The notes: generated from the letters alone by a model not told the origin. A stretch of 64,000 bases of DNA from Albidovulum inexpectatum (GCF_002927635.1 NZ_PRDS01000002.1:372001-436000), one strand, 5' to 3'. Counted from the stretch's first letter, positions 41,812 through 50,997 are shown. Made by a program: numbers and translations.

Positions 41812-41965
41812 GATCGCAAACCCCATCCGAATGGGTCGAAACCTGACGAATCGGACAGGTTGGCCCATCGCCCGTCGTTCTTTAAATACAGGGCATATGC
41901 AACCATCGGGTGTATCGTGTGCCGTTTCGATTTCCAGTGTTCCGCGAACTGTCCGGGGGTTTCCC

Positions 41966-43474
41966 GTGCGGGGTGACGATCTGACCAATCAGCCGCAATC
42001 CGAAACCGATGCCCGCATGGCGCTGCTTGGTCACGATCTGCGCGCGGCAGTTTCCGACATTCTGGGCGGATTGCGCTTGATCGAGACAGACCGTCTGGAG
42101 CCGGACATGCGATTGCAGATGGGCCGTGTGCGCAGCGCGGCCGACACGCTGGCATTGCTGCTGGAAGACGCGCTCGCAGCCCTGGTTGACCCGAACGACG
42201 CCAAAAGCGACCATGCCGAGGCGCTTCGTCTCAACACACTCTTGCGCGACATCGAGATGCGATGGTCCGGCCGGGCACAGGAAAAGGGTCTGCGCTTCGT
42301 TCTGGAACGCGATCCCGAAACCCCGGATCTGGTCGCGCTGGAGCGGATCGCGCTGGAGCGCATCCTGTCGAACCTGTTGTCCAACGCCATCAAATACACC
42401 GACGAAGGCGCCATCCGGCTGCGCGCAAGTGTCGGTCAGGACGGGGCCCTTGTGTTTTCAGTTACGGACGATGGTCCGGGCTTTGCCAAAGAGGCCCTGC
42501 AACGCCTGTTCGAGTTCGGCGGCAGACCCGAAGGCGCCGCGCGGCCGGGTCAGGGTCTGGGACTGCACATTTCCCATCGGATGGCCCAGCGCCTTGGCGG
42601 AGAAATAACTGTCGTCAACCTGCCCGACCACGGTGCATGCGTCACGCTGACCCTGCCGCGCACGGCCTGGGGGATGGCCGCCGCCGAGGATGTCCCGCCC
42701 CTTCCCGACCTGTCCGGCCTGCGAGTGCTGGTGGCCGAAGACAGCGCAACCAACCGCCTGCTGATCGAAAGGATGCTGGCGCATCTGGGCGCGGTCTCCG
42801 TTGGCGTCCGGGACGGGATCGACGCATTGGAACGTCTGGAGCGCGACGACTTCGACCTGGCGCTGATCGATATCGAAATGCCCCGCCTGAACGGGATCGA
42901 GGTCATGCGGGCGATCCGCGAGTCGCGTGGGGCCAGGCTGCCCATCGTGGCCATCACGGCCTATGTGCTGCGGGCAAATCGCGAGGCGATCTATGCCGCG
43001 GGCGCCGACGCGATCCTGGCAAAGCCATTGGGCGGGCTGGATTCATTCGGCCAGGCTCTGGCTCGGGTCGTGGGCCGTCATTCACCACCCCCCCGGCCAT
43101 CGACCACAGCGGGCGAGTCTGTCGCCTTTGACCGCGCAACCTTTGATCGGCTGATCGAGATTGCCGGGCCCGACGGGCGCCAGGAATTGCTGGATCGTCT
43201 TGCATCGGATCTGCGCAACACCGAACGCGATCTGGTGGCGGCCCTGAAGGCCGACGACCGGGCCACGATCCGTTCCGCGACCCATGTGCTGATTGCGCTG
43301 GCCGGTGCGGTTGGCGCACGCTGCCTGCAGCATCAGGCACAGGACCTGAACCAGGCCGCGCATCGCGGCGACGGGACGATTGCCGAGCAGACCGGCAAGC
43401 GGCTGCTGGCCGATCTGGACCGCCTGATCCATTTCATCGACGACGAGCGTGCCAAAGGCGGGATGCGGACATGA
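41966..43474 (+). CDS. soluble hybrid histidine kinase with receiver and Hpt domains
   Basis: Four modules are visible in about 502 residues. There is a dimerisation/phosphoacceptor helix with H23 in GHDLRAAVSDILGGL (the usual Pro after HDLR is absent). The HATPase domain (about 120-232) has LSNLLSNAIKYTDEG, TDDGPGF and GQGLGLHIS. The receiver (about 252-368) has D302 and K353. The C-terminal Hpt-like domain has H440 in THVLIALAGAVGA, lacking the usual Lys-Gly. No sensory or membrane domain precedes the kinase. The start is uncertain: GTG 41966 has a GGGGG site upstream, while ATG 41897 would add 23 residues. It overlaps the response-regulator gene as ATGA. Confidence 0.85.
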   Translation: MRGDDLTNQPQSETDARMALLGHDLRAAVSDILGGLRLIETDRLEPDMRLQMGRVRSAADTLALLLEDALAALVDPNDAKSDHAEALRLNTLLRDIEMRWSGRAQEKGLRFVLERDPETPDLVALERIALERILSNLLSNAIKYTDEGAIRLRASVGQDGALVFSVTDDGPGFAKEALQRLFEFGGRPEGAARPGQGLGLHISHRMAQRLGGEITVVNLPDHGACVTLTLPRTAWGMAAAEDVPPLPDLSGLRVLVAEDSATNRLLIERMLAHLGAVSVGVRDGIDALERLERDDFDLALIDIEMPRLNGIEVMRAIRESRGARLPIVAITAYVLRANREAIYAAGADAILAKPLGGLDSFGQALARVVGRHSPPPRPSTTAGESVAFDRATFDRLIEIAGPDGRQELLDRLASDLRNTERDLVAALKADDRATIRSATHVLIALAGAVGARCLQHQAQDLNQAAHRGDGTIAEQTGKRLLADLDRLIHFIDDERAKGGMRT

Positions 43475-44844
43475 CCGATGCGCCGCTTCTGCTGATCGAG
43501 GATACGCCCTCGCTGCGGCTGGTCTATCGCTCGGTCCTGCAATCGGCCGGCTACACGGTTGTCTGCGCCTCTGACGCCCAAGAGGGGATGGCGGCCTTTC
43601 GCAAGCATCGCCCGCATGTGGTTCTGCTGGACCTCGTGCTGCCCGATCGGGATGGCCTGACCCTGATGCGCGACATGCTGCGGGCCGACCCTTCGGCCAA
43701 TGTCATCGTCATCACGGCAAATGGTTCGATCAACAAGGCGGTCGAGGCCATGCGTGCCGGAGCGCACGACTTCCTGGTCAAACCGTTCGACGAGTCACGC
43801 CTGCTCTCGGCGGTCGAGAATGTCTCCCGCGCCGCACGACCCGAACCCGCAGGAGCATCGCGATCGGACGCGCCGCCGGGAGAATTCATCGGCACTTCGC
43901 CGGCCATGCAGCAGGTCTATGGCCGCATCCGTTCCGTTGCCCGATCCATGGCAACGGTCTTCATCACCGGCGAAAGCGGGACGGGAAAGGAACTTTGCGC
44001 CCAGGCGATCCACGCGCTCTCCAGCCGCTCCAGCGGGCCCTTCGTGCCGCTCAATTGCGGGGCGATCCCGGCCGAGCTGATGGAGTCCGAAGTGTTCGGT
44101 CACGTCAAGGGCTCGTTCACCGGGGCGATCACCGACAAGCAGGGGGCCGCCGCCGCGGCCGATGGCGGCACGCTGTTTCTGGACGAAATCTGCGAACTGG
44201 ATCTGAACCTGCAGACGAAGCTTCTGCGTTTCCTTCAGACCTCGATGATCCAGCCGGTCGGCGCAACGCAGGCGCGCAAGGTGAATGTGCGCATCATCTG
44301 CGCCACCAATCGCAACCCGATGGAAGAGGTGCGGCGCGGCCGTTTTCGCGAAGATCTCTATTACCGTCTTCATGTCGTACCGATCCACATGCCCCCGCTG
44401 CGAGATCGCGGCCGGGACGTCGTCGCGATCGCCGAGGCTGCCCTGAGGGACTTCGCGCGCGAGGAACGGCGGGGCTTCATGCGCCTGCATCCCGACGTGG
44501 CAAACCTGTTTCAGCGGCTGCGCTGGCCCGGGAATGTGCGCCAGCTGCTGAACGTGATCCGCCATGTCGTCGTTCTGAATGACGGGCTGGAGGTCACGCC
44601 CGAGATGCTGCCCATCGAATTGCATCACGAGGCCGAGCCCGGAGCATATGCCGCCGACGAAACCGGCCCTTCGATGACGCTTGACGGGCTGATCGGAAAG
44701 ACCCTGGCCGAAATCGAACGCATGGTGATCGAGGAAACGATCGAACGCCATGGCGGGTCGGTGCCCAAGGCGGCGCGGGTATTGGATGTCTCGCCTTCAA
44801 CCCTGTACCGCAAGATCGAGGCGTGGAAGCGCGACGAACGCTAG
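43471..44844 (+). CDS. sigma-54-dependent response regulator (NtrC/LuxO family)
   Basis: This transcription activator has 457 residues. The receiver domain has the phosphoacceptor D54 in VVLLDLVLPDRDG and K104. The AAA+ domain has Walker A GESGTGKE (167-174), the sigma-54 contact loop GSFTGA (214-219, a variant of GAFTGA), Walker B GGTLFLDEI and RWPGNVRQLLN. The C-terminal helix-turn-helix is at about 430-455 (VPKAARVLDVSPSTLYRKIE). It is translationally coupled to the hybrid kinase, which is its likely phosphodonor through the Hpt module. Target promoters are unknown. Confidence 0.93.
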   Translation: MTDAPLLLIEDTPSLRLVYRSVLQSAGYTVVCASDAQEGMAAFRKHRPHVVLLDLVLPDRDGLTLMRDMLRADPSANVIVITANGSINKAVEAMRAGAHDFLVKPFDESRLLSAVENVSRAARPEPAGASRSDAPPGEFIGTSPAMQQVYGRIRSVARSMATVFITGESGTGKELCAQAIHALSSRSSGPFVPLNCGAIPAELMESEVFGHVKGSFTGAITDKQGAAAAADGGTLFLDEICELDLNLQTKLLRFLQTSMIQPVGATQARKVNVRIICATNRNPMEEVRRGRFREDLYYRLHVVPIHMPPLRDRGRDVVAIAEAALRDFAREERRGFMRLHPDVANLFQRLRWPGNVRQLLNVIRHVVVLNDGLEVTPEMLPIELHHEAEPGAYAADETGPSMTLDGLIGKTLAEIERMVIEETIERHGGSVPKAARVLDVSPSTLYRKIEAWKRDER

Positions 44845-44848
44845 GCGC

Positions 44849-45616
44849 CTACAGGAACTGCTCGCGGATCAGCCTTTCTTCCAGGCCGTGCCCGGGGTCG
44901 AACAGGATCCGGTGGCGGATCGACGGTTCGGAATGGACATCCACCGACACCACGTCGCGCACCGAGCGGCCATCGGCATCGGCCATGACCGGGCGCTTCT
45001 CGGGTTCGAGAACATCGAAACGGACATGGGCCGTCTTGGGAAGAAGCGCCCCGCGCCAGCGTCTGGGCCGAAAGGCGGCCATCGCCGTCAGCGCAAGGAT
45101 ATCGGCCCCGATGGGCAGGATGGGACCATGGGCCGAGTAATTGTAGGCCGTGGACCCGGCGGGCGTACAGACCAGCGCGCCATCGCAGACCAGCTCCTCC
45201 ATCCGCACCTTGCCGTCCACGCTGATGCGCAGCTTGGCCGCCTGCGGTCCCGCGCGCAACAGGGAAACCTCGTTGATGGCCAGCGCCTCATGCACGTCGC
45301 CATTGCGATCGACGGCACACATTGCAAGGGGGTTGATGACGGCTTCCTCGGCCCGGGCTAGCCGTTGCGGCAGATCCTTTTCGGAATATTCGTTCATCAG
45401 GAAACCGATCGTGCCGCAATTCATGCCATAGACCGGCAGGTCCATCGACTGTGTCCCGTGCAGCGTCTGCAGCATGAACCCGTCGCCGCCCAGCGCCACG
45501 ATGACATCCGCCTGATCCAGAGGCGCCGATCCGTATCGACTGGTCAACCGCTTCAGCGCCCGCTGCGCGGGTTCGGTCTCGCTTGCAAGAAATGCTATCT
45601 TGAGTGGTTCTGCCAC
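44849..45616 (-). CDS. nadK: NAD kinase
   Basis: This enzyme phosphorylates NAD to NADP (255 residues). The [11 protein letters not shown] motif, [22 protein letters not shown] and the second glycine-rich [20 protein letters not shown] are all conserved. GTG 45616 gives the usual N-terminus ([11 protein letters not shown]); an ATG nine codons upstream at 45643 is possible. The gene converges on the response regulator with a 4-bp gap. Confidence 0.93.
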   Translation of the reverse strand: MAEPLKIAFLASETEPAQRALKRLTSRYGSAPLDQADVIVALGGDGFMLQTLHGTQSMDLPVYGMNCGTIGFLMNEYSEKDLPQRLARAEEAVINPLAMCAVDRNGDVHEALAINEVSLLRAGPQAAKLRISVDGKVRMEELVCDGALVCTPAGSTAYNYSAHGPILPIGADILALTAMAAFRPRRWRGALLPKTAHVRFDVLEPEKRPVMADADGRSVRDVVSVDVHSEPSIRHRILFDPGHGLEERLIREQFL

Positions 45617-45827
45617 GCCCTGCCCCCGTTTGTCACTTGGCATTGATCCACGGCTCCGCCCGCATTGACAAGCCCCCGCCACACAGGACGACACGACACC
45701 GGGCCGGGCAAAAGTTTCCGATAGTGAACGCCGCTTCGTTGCCATGCGACGACTGGTCGGATTCCGTCCTTCCTGCCTGCCATGTAGTCCGCTACAACGC
45801 AGCCAACCGAAGCCTGAGGAGTGATCC

Positions 45828-47123
45828 ATGAACGCCCCGCAACGCGATACCGGATTTTTCGACCAGCCCCTGTCCTCGCGCGATCCCGAATTGTGGGCCT
45901 CGATTCAGGGCGAACTGGGCCGTCAGCGCGAAGAGATCGAACTGATCGCGTCCGAGAACATCGTCAGCCGCGCCGTGATGGAGGCTCAGGGTTCTGTCCT
46001 GACGAACAAATACGCCGAAGGCTATCCCGGGCGGCGCTATTATGGCGGCTGTCAGTTCGTCGACATCGCCGAGGAACTGGCGATCGAGCGCGCCAAGCAA
46101 CTGTTCGGCTGCAAGTTCGCCAATGTTCAGCCGCATTCGGGCAGCCAGGCCAACCAGGGCGTGTTTACCGCGCTGTTGAAACCCGGGGACACCATCCTCG
46201 GCATGAGCCTCGACGCAGGCGGTCACCTGACACATGGAGCCAAGCCCAATCAGTCCGGCAAATGGTTCAACGCAATCCAGTACGGCGTTCGCAAGCAGGA
46301 CAGTCAGCTTGACTACGATCAGGTCCGGGCGCTGGCGCAGGAACACAGGCCGAAGCTGATCATCGCGGGCGGCTCGGCCATTCCGCGGCAGATCGACTTT
46401 GCACGGTTCCGCGAGATCGCGGACGAGATCGGCGCGTGGCTGATGGTGGACATGGCCCATTTCGCGGGCCTCGTCGCGGGTGGCGTCCACCCATCGCCCT
46501 TCCCACATGCCGATGTCGTGACCACGACCACGCACAAGACCCTGCGCGGGCCCCGCGGCGGCATGATCCTGACGAACAACGAAGAGATCGCCAAGAAGGT
46601 CAACTCGGCCATTTTCCCCGGCATCCAGGGCGGGCCGCTGATGCATGTCATCGCCGCCAAGGCCGTCGCCTTTGGTGAAGCATTGCGGCCGGAGTTCAAG
46701 ACCTATGCAGCACAGGTCGTGCGCAACGCCCAGGCCCTGGCGGACGAGCTGATGAAGGGCGGGCTGGACATCGTGACCGGCGGCACGGACACCCATGTGA
46801 TGCTGGTCGATCTGCGGCCGAAAAAGGTCAAGGGTAACGACACCGAAAAGGCCCTGGGTCGCGCCCATATCACCTGCAACAAGAACGGCATCCCGTTCGA
46901 CCCCGAAAAACCGACCGTGACTTCGGGCATTCGTCTGGGCACCCCCGCCGGCACGACCCGTGGCTTTGGCGAGGAAGAATTCCGCCAGATCGCCCGAATG
47001 ATCATCGAGGTAGTCGATGGCCTTGCGGCGAATGGGGCCGAGGGCAACGCCGAGGTCGAGGCCAAGGTGCGCGCCGAAGTCGCCGCGCTCTGCGCGCGCT
47101 TCCCGCTCTATCCCGACCTGTGA
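45828..47123 (+). CDS. glyA: serine hydroxymethyltransferase
   Basis: This PLP enzyme interconverts serine and glycine with tetrahydrofolate (431 residues). Motifs: [36 protein letters not shown], and the PLP lysine K237 in [22 protein letters not shown] precedes the ATG. The 211 bp upstream contain no clear riboswitch-like structure that I could recognise; a TTGACA at 45665-45670 could be a -35 box, but no good -10 follows it. Confidence 0.97.
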   Translation: MNAPQRDTGFFDQPLSSRDPELWASIQGELGRQREEIELIASENIVSRAVMEAQGSVLTNKYAEGYPGRRYYGGCQFVDIAEELAIERAKQLFGCKFANVQPHSGSQANQGVFTALLKPGDTILGMSLDAGGHLTHGAKPNQSGKWFNAIQYGVRKQDSQLDYDQVRALAQEHRPKLIIAGGSAIPRQIDFARFREIADEIGAWLMVDMAHFAGLVAGGVHPSPFPHADVVTTTTHKTLRGPRGGMILTNNEEIAKKVNSAIFPGIQGGPLMHVIAAKAVAFGEALRPEFKTYAAQVVRNAQALADELMKGGLDIVTGGTDTHVMLVDLRPKKVKGNDTEKALGRAHITCNKNGIPFDPEKPTVTSGIRLGTPAGTTRGFGEEEFRQIARMIIEVVDGLAANGAEGNAEVEAKVRAEVAALCARFPLYPDL

Positions 47124-47142
47124 ATCTCAATCATCATGGACT

Positions 47143-47173
47143 GCGGCCTCTGCATACCGGCGGGGGCCGCTTT
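47143..47173 (+). terminator. probable terminator after glyA
   Basis: GCGGCC (47143-47148) pairs with GGCCGC (47165-47170), extended by two weaker pairs inside, and is followed by TTTCC. The loop is large (about 12-16 nt) and the T-run short, so it is a moderate candidate. It also abuts the end of the convergent small gene. Confidence 0.45.
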
Positions 47174-47186
47174 CCATTTCCGGCGG

Positions 47187-47558
47187 TCACTGCGGCCCAC
47201 GCCATGCCAACCAGGCAATGACCAGCACCAGCACCCCGAACACGGCTCGGCCCATCGCCGAAAGCGCGTCGAGGACGATAGCCCGCCGGCGCTCTCGGGC
47301 CCCCAACGGGCGCAGGTAACGCATGCAGGTCCGATAGGCGCGATCGGTCCGGTTTCGGTCGACCATCAGGCGCAACCGCGGATGCCGGTCCATGGCGGCG
47401 GCTTGGATCAATTCATCGGCCGCACGGCGGATACGGGCCGGCAACTTGCGTCTTGCGCGCGCCACGGCTGCATCCGGACTGCCCGCCTTGACGCCCAGCC
47501 GGGCCGCAATCAGGCGCGCCACCTCCTCTGCCTGCCGTTCGACCGAACCTTGCATCAT
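47187..47558 (-). CDS. hypothetical protein with C-terminal membrane anchor
   Basis: This 123-residue protein begins at tandem ATGs with GGAGG upstream. Residues 1-95 are charged and arginine-rich (VARARRKLPARIRRAADELI), and a single hydrophobic helix near the C-terminus (AVFGVLVLVIAWLAW) ends four residues before the stop. This suggests a tail-anchored inner-membrane protein. I do not recognise the family. It is divergent from the hydrolase gene. Confidence 0.65.
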   Translation of the reverse strand: MMQGSVERQAEEVARLIAARLGVKAGSPDAAVARARRKLPARIRRAADELIQAAAMDRHPRLRLMVDRNRTDRAYRTCMRYLRPLGARERRRAIVLDALSAMGRAVFGVLVLVIAWLAWRGPQ

Positions 47559-47634
47559 GTGACCCTCCCCTCTCGACTTAGCGCATGAACATGGGCACTG
47601 GAAGTGGCCGCGGCACTGCGTTAGGTCTGAGGCC

Positions 47635-48408
47635 ATGTTGAACTTCGACGAATACGGGGCGACGAACCCGGGCACGCCGATCATGATCGTGCACGGCCTG
47701 TTCGGCTCGGCGCGCAACTGGGGCGCGATCGCGCGCCGCCTTGCCAGCGATCATCGCGTGATCGTTCCCGACATGCGCAATCACGGGCGCAGCTTCCATG
47801 CCGACACGCATCGATACGAAGACCTCGCGGCCGATCTGGCCGAGCTGATCGAGCATGTCGGCGTGCCGGTCGACCTGGTGGGGCACTCGATGGGTGGCAA
47901 GGCCGCGATGCAGCTTGTCCTGACACGACCGGACCTGCTTCGCCGCCTGGTCGTCGCGGACATTGCGCCGGTCGGCTACGGGCACAGCCAGTCGCACCTG
48001 ATCCGGGCCATGCGCAATCTTGACCTGAATGGCCTGACCCTGCGCAGTGAGGCCGACAAGCGACTCGCTGCCGATATCGAAAGCCCGCAGGTACGGGCCT
48101 TTCTTCTTCAATCTCTGGACCTGAAGTCAGACCCGCCGCGATGGCTGTTGAACCTCGACGTGCTGGACCGCGAAATGCAGCACATCACCGGATGGCCGGG
48201 CACGCAGGGCCGGTTCGAAAAACCAACGCTGTTCCTTGCCGGCGCAAATTCGGACTACGTCTTGCCGCAGCATCGTGACACGATCAAAGACCTGTTCCCG
48301 CATGCCGTGATTGCACGGATTGCCGATGCGGGCCATTGGCTGCACGCCGAAAAGCCGCGCGAATTCGAAGACGCGGTCCGGACCTTCCTGTCTACGGCTT
48401 CAGTCTGA
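47635..48408 (+). CDS. alpha/beta hydrolase (YbfF-like esterase)
   Basis: This 257-residue hydrolase has nucleophile S85 in LVGHSMGGKAAM, the oxyanion HGLFGSARNWG near the N-terminus, VIVPDMRNHGRSF, and the catalytic H234 in DAGHWLHAEKP. The overall pattern (short loop after HGLFGS, DMRNHGRS) is that of the YbfF esterase group. The natural substrate is unknown. It overlaps the small membrane protein on the other strand by 9 bp at the 3' end. Confidence 0.88.
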   Translation: MLNFDEYGATNPGTPIMIVHGLFGSARNWGAIARRLASDHRVIVPDMRNHGRSFHADTHRYEDLAADLAELIEHVGVPVDLVGHSMGGKAAMQLVLTRPDLLRRLVVADIAPVGYGHSQSHLIRAMRNLDLNGLTLRSEADKRLAADIESPQVRAFLLQSLDLKSDPPRWLLNLDVLDREMQHITGWPGTQGRFEKPTLFLAGANSDYVLPQHRDTIKDLFPHAVIARIADAGHWLHAEKPREFEDAVRTFLSTASV

Positions 48409-48582
48409 TTCCAGTCGGCGCGCCACGACCCACGCAACTGGAACCGCCAGCAGGGCGCCAATCGCTGCGGCAACGATGATTGACCACATGTCAACCATCC
48501 CGACGGTCAGAACCGCGATGATACCCGCCCCGGCGAGAGTGACGCCGGCAAGCGTATAGATGATGAAAAACAGGCGCAGCAT
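48400..48582 (-). CDS. 60-residue membrane protein
   Basis: This very small protein has two hydrophobic helices (LFFIIYTLAGVTLAGAGIIA and SIIVAAAIGALLAVPVAWV) and a short charged tail (ARRLESD). Similar two-helix proteins occur widely in Rhodobacterales as far as I recall, without known function. A GGAGG lies upstream of ATG 48582. It converges with the hydrolase gene. Confidence 0.65.
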   Translation of the reverse strand: MLRLFFIIYTLAGVTLAGAGIIAVLTVGMVDMWSIIVAAAIGALLAVPVAWVVARRLESD

Positions 48583-48649
48583 TCGTCAGCCTCCAACGTC
48601 TTGACGCCTGCACCTTAACAGCGTGAATCCGTGCCGGATTTGACCCTGG

Positions 48650-48952
48650 TCAAACGCAATCAAGGTCGAAACGGGCAACTCCGGTATCGCCGGGCAACCG
48701 TGTTCGCATGGAGTTGGGAACCACCCTGCATCCGGTCGCCCTTTCCGCCACCTGTCGCATCAGGGCCGGCACATGCGCCCGTTGGGCACGGGGCAGGTAA
48801 TTCATTCGCACGACCTCGACTTCGCTGCCCTTGTGATACACGACAAAGTCGATACCGTCCAAAGTCAGATCATGACGCTCGGCGCCGAAGAAATCGGGCG
48901 CGGGTGAAACGCAGGCGCCAGTGAAAAGAATCAAGAAGCATATCCATCGCAT
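48650..48952 (-). CDS. small exported hypothetical protein, possible lipoprotein
   Basis: This 100-residue protein has an N-terminal hydrophobic stretch CFLILFTGAC followed by VSPAPDFFG. The cysteine at about position 14 with GA before it resembles a lipobox, though the -3 residue (Thr) is unusual. The mature part is mixed alpha/beta with two later cysteines (TGCRVV and the end DLDCV) that could form a disulfide. I do not recognise the family. It lies 67 bp before the 60-residue membrane protein, on the same strand. Confidence 0.6.
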   Translation of the reverse strand: MRWICFLILFTGACVSPAPDFFGAERHDLTLDGIDFVVYHKGSEVEVVRMNYLPRAQRAHVPALMRQVAERATGCRVVPNSMRTRLPGDTGVARFDLDCV

Positions 48953-49087
48953 GGGACGAGTGTCCTGCCAGATGGTTAACCAAATCTTTGCGCGGGAGGA
49001 CTTGACCGGGACCCAGCGGAAATTCCCGGCGCCGGCCGAACAGATATGCGTGCGATTGAAAAGCCCGAAGCCATCCGGAAAGAATAA

Positions 49088-49111
49088 GGGCCTGCAGTTT
49101 CCTGCAGGCCC
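49088..49111. repeat. perfect 10-bp stem-loop
   Basis: GGGCCTGCAG and CTGCAGGCCC form a perfect 10-bp stem with a TTTC loop. There is no T-run of note on the plus strand (TGATACTG follows), and only a weak CTTATTCTTT on the minus strand, so it could be a leftward terminator without an obvious gene to end, or an orphan structure. Confidence 0.6.
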
Positions 49112-49237
49112 TGATACTGTTTCAAAATACCCAACAGTCCACTCGGAATTACACCACTATCTCGGTAACCGTCACCACTTACTACCCTCTATAGGTGTAT
49201 TAAAGCTTCGTTCATCATAAGAGGGAACTAGCATTTT

Positions 49238-49263
49238 GGGACATGTCCAAATGGACAAGTCCC
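49238..49263. repeat. 26-bp imperfect palindrome
   Basis: GGGACATGTCC and GGACAAGTCCC surround AAAT, with 10 of 11 pairs matching; the inner TGTCC-AAA-TGGACA is itself nearly symmetric. It lies 75 bp before the DUF1810 remnant. It could be an operator or the end of a mobile or deleted element. Confidence 0.5.
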
Positions 49264-49337
49264 GCCCAGCAAAGGACCGGATTGGTTGAGTATTCCAGGC
49301 GATTGGTGGAAACTTTCCCGCAAGTGGGGTGGGCCGC

Positions 49338-49846
49338 ATGGGGTTTGAACATCATATCGATGCCCAACGCAACACCTTTGAGCGTGCGCTTGAGGAATTG
49401 CGCTCGGGCCGCAAGCAGGGTCACTGGATGTGGTTCATTTTTTTTCGCAGCTTCGCGGGCTTGGCCGTTCGGAAATGGCGAACCGTTTCGGCCTGCGGGA
49501 TCTGGAGGATGCATGCGCCTACGCCGCCGACCCGGTGCTGGGCCCTCGTCTGGCCGAGGCATTCCACGTAATCCTGTCACACCCAACGGTAAGCGCCGAG
49601 CAGATTCTGGGCGAAGTCGACGCGATGAAGCTGCGATCCTGCGCCACGCTGTTTGCCTGCTGCAACGACACCCGGATCGCACCGCTGGCGCGCGAGGTTC
49701 TGCACAGATTCTATCGCGACATACCTTGCCCGCTTACGTTGCAGATGCTGTCCAAGGACGAAAGCGGCATCCGCTGTTCGATCAGGTCCGCCCAGAATGA
49801 ACAGCCGGCGGGCATTATCTCGTCGTTGAAATCGTATTCAGGGTGA
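49338..49846 (+). pseudogene. frameshifted DUF1810 family gene
   Basis: The N-terminal part from ATG 49338 reads FEHHIDAQRNTFERALEELR then GRKQGHWMWFIF, a typical DUF1810 start. After a run of eight T (49438-49445) that frame leaves the family, and the continuation QLRGLGRSEMANRFGLRDLE, AYAADPVLGPRLAEAF, DAMKLRSCATLFA is found in another frame. Relative to the family, the T-run carries two extra bases (or lacks one). The joined product would be close to full length up to PLTLQML near 49755, after which the frame runs into antisense of the neighbouring amidohydrolase and stops at 49846. It is either a decayed gene, a sequencing error in a homopolymer, or a slippage site. Confidence 0.75.
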
Positions 49847-50919
49847 TGCAGCATCGGCCCCGAGCCGTTGCCAACAAGAATATAGGCGCCGGGGCGTTCC
49901 TCGAGCATATAGGCGAAATCCTCGCCAGCCATGATCAGCGGTGCCTCGGCACATTCGCCCGCAACCCTGCGCGCGACCTCGGCGGCAAATTCGGTCTGCT
50001 CTGGCGCATTCACCATGACGGGATAGCCTGGCATGTAATTCAGCTCGGCCCGTGCGCCAAAGGCCTGGGCGATCGAACGGGCAATCTGTCCAAGGCGTTC
50101 CTGTGCGATGGCACGGGTTGTCTGGTCCAGACTGCGCACCGTGCCTTTCAACAATGCCTTCTGAGGGATCACGTTATAGGCGTCACCGTCGGTTTCGAAG
50201 CTGGTAATGCTGACCACCGCCTGTTCGGTGGGATCGATATTGCGGCTGACAATGCCCTGAAGCGCAACGACGATATGGGCCGCGACCAGGGTCGTGTCGA
50301 TTGCTTCATGCGGACGCGCGGCATGACCGCCCCTGCCCTCGACCTCGATCTCGAACTGGTCGGCGGCGGCAAAAAATGGCCCCGGGCGAATGGCAAAACT
50401 GCCCGCCTGCATGCCGGGCCAGTTGTGCATCCCGTATATTTCCTGGATACCGAAACGCTCCATCAATCCGTCGGCGCACATCTCGCGCCCGCCGCCGCCG
50501 CCCTCCTCGGCGGGCTGGAAGACGACGATTGCCGTGCCATCGAAATTGCGGGTCTCTGCCAGGTATCTGGCTGCCCCCAGCAGCATGGTCATGTGTCCGT
50601 CATGCCCACAGGCATGCATGCACCCTGGCACGGTCGAGGCATGGGGTCTTTCGACCGCTTCCTCGATCGGCAAGGCGTCCATGTCGGCGCGCAGGCCGAT
50701 CACCCTGCCCTGGCTGTCACGCCTTCCCCGAATGATGCCCACGACCCCGGTCCGGCCGATCCCCTCGACCACCTCGTCGACGCCGAATTCGCGCAGCAGC
50801 TCGGCCACGCGCGCGGCCGTACGATGCGTTTCGAACATCAGTTCGGGATGCGCGTGGAAATCATGCCTCCAGGCAATGAGCTCTGGCAGAAGATCGGCAA
50901 AGCGGTTTCGGATGGGCAT
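49711..50919 (-). CDS. M20 family amidohydrolase
   Basis: This metal-dependent amidohydrolase is of the hippurate hydrolase/IAA-amino-acid hydrolase type (402 residues). Metal ligands are in HACGHDGHMTMLL, QPAEEGGGGG and MHNWPG, and the late His in GPMLHHPEYDFND. The dimerisation domain has GRGGHAARPHEAIDTTLV. GGAGAG precedes ATG 50919. The last about 16 residues (SSLDSICNVSGQGMSR) go past the usual family end and are read from antisense of the DUF1810 remnant. As the last gene of a polyamine operon it may remove an acyl group from an acylated polyamine or its product (inference). Confidence 0.88.
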   Translation of the reverse strand: MPIRNRFADLLPELIAWRHDFHAHPELMFETHRTAARVAELLREFGVDEVVEGIGRTGVVGIIRGRRDSQGRVIGLRADMDALPIEEAVERPHASTVPGCMHACGHDGHMTMLLGAARYLAETRNFDGTAIVVFQPAEEGGGGGREMCADGLMERFGIQEIYGMHNWPGMQAGSFAIRPGPFFAAADQFEIEVEGRGGHAARPHEAIDTTLVAAHIVVALQGIVSRNIDPTEQAVVSITSFETDGDAYNVIPQKALLKGTVRSLDQTTRAIAQERLGQIARSIAQAFGARAELNYMPGYPVMVNAPEQTEFAAEVARRVAGECAEAPLIMAGEDFAYMLEERPGAYILVGNGSGPMLHHPEYDFNDEIMPAGCSFWADLIEQRMPLSSLDSICNVSGQGMSR

Positions 50920-50997
50920 ACGGGCACTCTCCGGCATGGGCGACTGGGCGCAGATCGTCTGGCAAATTGCGCCGGGCCGCAAGGGGGCGCGACAGGA

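Larger units (their letters stand above)
48953..49337. other. 385-bp non-coding, AT-richer interval
   Basis: No convincing gene is found here. A possible 99-codon frame crossing it (48921-49220, plus) has neutral composition and overlaps the lipoprotein start antisense, so it is probably chance. The stretch about 49112-49240 is clearly AT-richer than the rest of the window and holds short runs such as GTATTAAAGC. Two inverted repeats lie in it (49088-49111 and 49238-49263). It presumably holds the promoter of the lipoprotein gene on the left. Confidence 0.5.

Noticed and set aside
45617-45827. Possible riboswitch or attenuator before glyA
   Set aside because: I could not find paired helices or conserved core elements of known glycine, SAM or SAH riboswitches in these 211 bp.
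48921-49220. A 99-codon frame in the AT-rich interval
   Set aside because: It overlaps the start of the lipoprotein gene in antisense, has no ribosome site and no recognisable domain, and spans the stem-loop at 49088.
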